The notes under the pieces were generated by a model, which was not told the DNA's origin, ran no database searches, and saw nothing but the letters and a program-made list of their open reading frames with translations. Position numbers and translations under genes: made by a program. This document shows positions 5,296-7,365 of a stretch of DNA of 7,365 nt, in pieces. Numbering within the stretch: the first letter of the stretch is position 1; the number at the start of each line of letters is the position of its first letter. Origin of the DNA: Methanobacterium sp. (GTDB lineage Archaea > Methanobacteriota > Methanobacteria > Methanobacteriales > Methanobacteriaceae); assembly GCA_003158115.1 (NCBI GenBank), contig PMGM01000056.1, forward strand, positions 33,725 to 41,089, given 5' to 3'.

Positions 5296-5373
5296 ATGCG
5301 AGGAATAATCTACTGGTTATTGGTTATTATCATAATTATAATTCTGGTCAGAATTATAGTGGGAATTTTATAG
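5296..5373 (+). CDS. 25-residue single-pass membrane micropeptide
   Basis: The frame encodes 25 residues, starting MRGIIYWLL and ending RIIVGIL, and is almost entirely hydrophobic. An isoleucine-rich core forms one membrane segment, with an Arg at position 2 and an Arg near position 19. It carries one of the best ribosome sites in the window, GGGAGGAT, seven bases before the ATG, which argues for real translation. It follows the heat-shock terminator by about 45 bases, so it has its own transcript or uses read-through. Tiny one-helix proteins of this kind often modulate larger membrane proteins or respond to stress, but I recognise no family and assign no function. Confidence 0.6.
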   Translation: MRGIIYWLLVIIIIIILVRIIVGIL

Positions 5374-5463
5374 AGATTTTATAATTTAATTAATTTAACT
5401 TTTAACAGCGTTTTTTGGAATTTTAAAAGGTATCTATTGTTATAAAATATCTGGGGTGATAAC

Positions 5464-5569
5464 ATGCCATGTTTCACGTGAAGAAACATCTTTTAAGGTA
5501 GCATGGGCTGCTGTTAAACAAACTTATCATAAAGATAATTCTGGAAATTGGCGAAAAGATGATGATTGA
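5464..5569 (+). pseudogene. ChaB-like domain remnant, frame broken
   Basis: The frame running to the TGA at 5567-5569 encodes SREETSFKVAWAAVKQTY followed by HKDNSGNWRKDDD. This matches the C-terminal half of ChaB-family proteins, whose signature is an AW..VK..Y.K stretch followed by G.W. The N-terminal half is missing. A strong ribosome site, GGGGTGATAAC, leads to an ATG at 5464, but that frame stops after five codons (at ACG TGA). The ChaB frame lies one base off and has only a GTG at 5456, without a ribosome site before it. The most likely reading is a gene that lost its middle and its frame. A one-base sequence error joining ATG CCA TGT to the REET part, giving a protein of about 33 residues, is the alternative. 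Confidence 0.6.
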
Positions 5570-5636
5570 ATAATTAAATACTTTTAGAACTTTTTTTTAG
5601 TTATTATAAACTAAAATAAAATTTAGGAGGTATAAA

Positions 5637-6011
5637 GTGGCTTCTAAAATGTACGATGAGATGATTGAACAATCTATATCTCTTAAAGAGACGTTAAAAG
5701 CTGAAAAAAATCATATGACTGAATTAAGTAAATATTTCCAAGATTTTGATAAGATCTATATAGTGGGATGTGGAAGTTCATTATCAACAGGTTGTAGTGT
5801 GCGTGATGCTTTAAATTTTGTATCTGACAAAAGTATAGATGTTAATGCAGGTTATGAATTTTATTATCATAAAAAATTAGAGAAGGGAGAAGGTGGAGTA
5901 ATTTTAACATCCCCATCAGGTGAAACAGGAGATACAATTGCAGCTCTCAAAAAGGCACAAGAATATGATCTACATATAGTAGCAGTTACTAATGAAGAGA
6001 AAGTAGTATGA
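5637..6011 (+). pseudogene. Truncated SIS-domain sugar isomerase-like gene (GlmS C-terminal type)
   Basis: The open frame encodes 124 residues with the N-terminal half of the first SIS domain: KIYIVGCGSSLSTGCSVRDAL (residues 39-59), EFYYHKKL, and the sugar-phosphate loop TSPSGETGDTIAALKKAQ (91-108). Related GlmS-like isomerase or deaminase proteins have two SIS domains and about 330 residues, so more than half is missing. The start is a GTG with a perfect AGGAGGT five bases before it. At the 3' end the frame stops at 6009-6011, but the next frame carries on the family pattern: SSMTDIADYA (6002-6031), as in the usual S.L..IADYV, before a TAG. This shows a frameshift near 6000 plus a later stop, with no further SIS sequence after. 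It is probably a dead gene; a short translated SIS fragment is possible. Confidence 0.8.
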
Positions 6012-6034
6012 CAGATATTGCTGATTATGCATAG

Positions 6035-6307
6035 AATTTTTATATAAATAACCGTTGGTCATTTAATTGACTGAAAGTTTTAGTAGTTAAAAAATTCAAA
6101 GTTCGCTAAAAATAATTTTTTTTAATATTTATTTTATAATTTAATTTGGGATAATTAATAGTAATTATGGAATAATTAAACTTTATGTTAATATCGAATA
6201 TTCATGATTTTAAGTTTAATCTGGTATTATTTTCATTAAAAAAGTACATTTTAATAGTTAATTTAAATAAATATGTTAAACAATTTAACAATAATAAAAG
6301 AATAATA
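6035..6307. other. AT-rich spacer after the SIS remnant
   Basis: Together with the next entry this makes about 350 bases without a gene. I looked for the missing SIS second half in all frames and did not find it. A T run at 6117-6123 could end rightward transcription. No repeat or RNA gene was recognised. Confidence 0.5.
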
Positions 6308-6352
6308 TTTATAAAATTCTAGTTTAGTAGTCGGCAAAAAGGAAGTGAGATC
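6308..6352 (+). promoter_or_regulatory. TATA box and ribosome site of the PAS kinase gene
   Basis: TTTATAAAA (6308-6316) predicts a start point near 6338, and GGAAGTGAGATC (6341-6352) is a good ribosome site. No ATG, GTG or TTG in the PAS frame follows at normal distance: the codons there are ATC, GTC, AAA and ATA. The first in-frame start is the GTG at 6383, about 30 bases on, without its own ribosome site. Confidence 0.4.
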
Positions 6353-6382
6353 GTCAAAATAGCTGATAAAGATAGTAATAAT

Positions 6383-7365
6383 GTGAAAAAATTAGAAAAA
6401 AGTATACAAAATGATATTTTTCTTAAAAATTTATTGAAAAATAATTCTATACCATTCTATATTGAACATCTTGATCAAAAAGTAGTGACAGTGAACAAAG
6501 CATTCGAAGAGCTCACAGGTTACACTCTAAACGAACTTAAAAATATTAATTCCATTAATGATTTGATAAATACCGAATTTAAAAGCCTTAAACAGGAAAA
6601 AACTGAGAAACTATTAAACACCGGAAAATCAGTCCCATATGAAGTGGCATTGATACGGAAGGATGGTACAGTTGTACCAATTCAGATATCATCACATCTT
6701 CTTAAAAAATGAAGAGGAAAAATTGGAATATATATATTCATTTATCACAGACTTAACCCCACAAAGGAATGACGAATTTAAAAGAAGTTTATTTTTAGAT
6801 AAAATTAAAGATGAGAGGGATATATTAGCTGTACTGGTAAATAATATACCCGATGAAGTATGGTTTGCAGATAAGAATAAAAAGTTCACTCTAGCAAATC
6901 CCGCTGCTCTTCAAGAGTTTGGATCACTATCTAATAGAATAGATATTGAAAAAATGGGAGAATATCTGGAAGTATACAACTCGGATGGCAGTATTAGATC
7001 AATCAATGAAACCCCTTCTTTAATGGCTCTCAGAGGAGAGAAAATAAGAAATTTAGAAGAAATCATACGTATATCAGCAACCAATGAGTTGAGGTATAGG
7101 CAGGTTAATGCATCACCAGTTAAGGATACCCAGGGTAATATAATAGGTGCTGTATCCGTTGTACATGACATTACCAAGCGAAAAGAACGCGAAAATCGGA
7201 TATTAAAATTATTAGAGAGTGAACAACAGCTCGCAGAGGAGCTTCAATCTTCAAATGAAGAGTTACAAGCCACTTCAGAAGAACTTCAAGTATCGAATGA
7301 AGAACTCCAACAACAACAAGATTATTTGATAGACATTAATCAAGCATTAAATGAAAGTCGCGTGA
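6383..7365 (+). pseudogene. PAS-domain sensor histidine kinase, frameshifted and cut by the window edge
   Basis: The first frame (6383-6712, 109 residues) is a PAS domain: VVTVNKAFEELTGYTLNELK, then VPYEVALIRKDGTVVPIQIS, stopping at HLLKK. One base over, the same PAS domain finishes as NEEEKLEYIYSFITDLTPQR (6708-6767) and the frame stays open to the edge. A second PAS follows (about 6808-7170: NNIPDEVWFADKNKKFTLAN, ending in SVVHDITKRKER), then a heptad coiled coil with repeated EELQ and NEELQ units (7216-7365). Removing one A from the A6 run at 6704-6709 restores a single protein. This layout is typical of large methanogen sensor kinases, with more PAS or kinase domains expected downstream; the His box and ATPase domain are not in view. 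It has no membrane segment, so sensing would be cytoplasmic. The cause may be mutation, or a homopolymer error in the sequence. Confidence 0.85.

Noticed and set aside
6059..6072. Near-palindrome GTCATTTAATTGAC after the SIS remnant
   Set aside because: The arms are only four bases, the centre is AT, and there is no gene placement that gives it meaning.
6692..7177. Two open frames on the minus strand (6692-6889 and 6911-7177)
   Set aside because: Both are antisense to the PAS kinase, whose protein pattern is clear in the forward frame.
1..7365. CRISPR array, prophage or transposase gene
   Set aside because: No regularly spaced repeats and no integrase, transposase or Cas-like protein was seen in any frame I read.

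Overview
The window looks like chromosomal DNA of a methanogenic archaeon, most likely Methanobacterium or a close relative in the Methanobacteriales. The basis is very low G+C, TTTATATA-type TATA boxes, Shine-Dalgarno sites of the AAGGTGA/GGAGGT kind, and a typical gene set: Rcp1-like receiver proteins, PAS sensor kinases with a repeated EELQ coiled coil, a PRC-barrel protein and an Hsp20 protein. The genus is an inference from style and gene families; there is no rRNA or marker gene to prove it.

Left part (1-2180, all on the minus strand). A tight three-gene signalling operon runs leftward: a small PAS-like protein (1127-681), a single-domain receiver (676-233) and the start of a second receiver protein (227 to beyond the window edge). 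Each downstream Shine-Dalgarno site overlaps the previous stop codon, so translation is probably coupled. Upstream of it lie a DJ-1/PfpI-family protein (1811-1290) and an unrecognised 105-residue protein (2178-1861).

Middle (2180-4071). A long spacer of about 740 bases holds the best candidate for something undescribed: a compact, relatively GC-rich, strongly foldable segment (about 2335-2450). On the minus strand it has a good TATA box and a U-rich end, and its main hairpin would show CCUCC, the anti-Shine-Dalgarno sequence, in the loop. Next to it is a decayed duplicate of the leader of the 105-residue gene. Then come a 45-residue acidic protein (+), an IscU iron-sulfur scaffold protein (-), and a second spacer with an inverted repeat at the iscU promoter.

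Right part (4072-7365, plus strand). A PRC-barrel protein is followed by an unusual small heat-shock protein with a long Lys/Glu-rich, LEA-like N-terminal half and a palindrome in its promoter, and then a 25-residue membrane micropeptide. After these come three damaged genes in a row: a ChaB-like remnant, a truncated SIS-domain sugar isomerase-like gene, and a PAS sensor kinase broken by one extra A in an A6 run. The window ends inside the kinase coiled coil. This stretch reads as a stress and signalling region undergoing decay, although some of the single-base lesions could be sequence errors.
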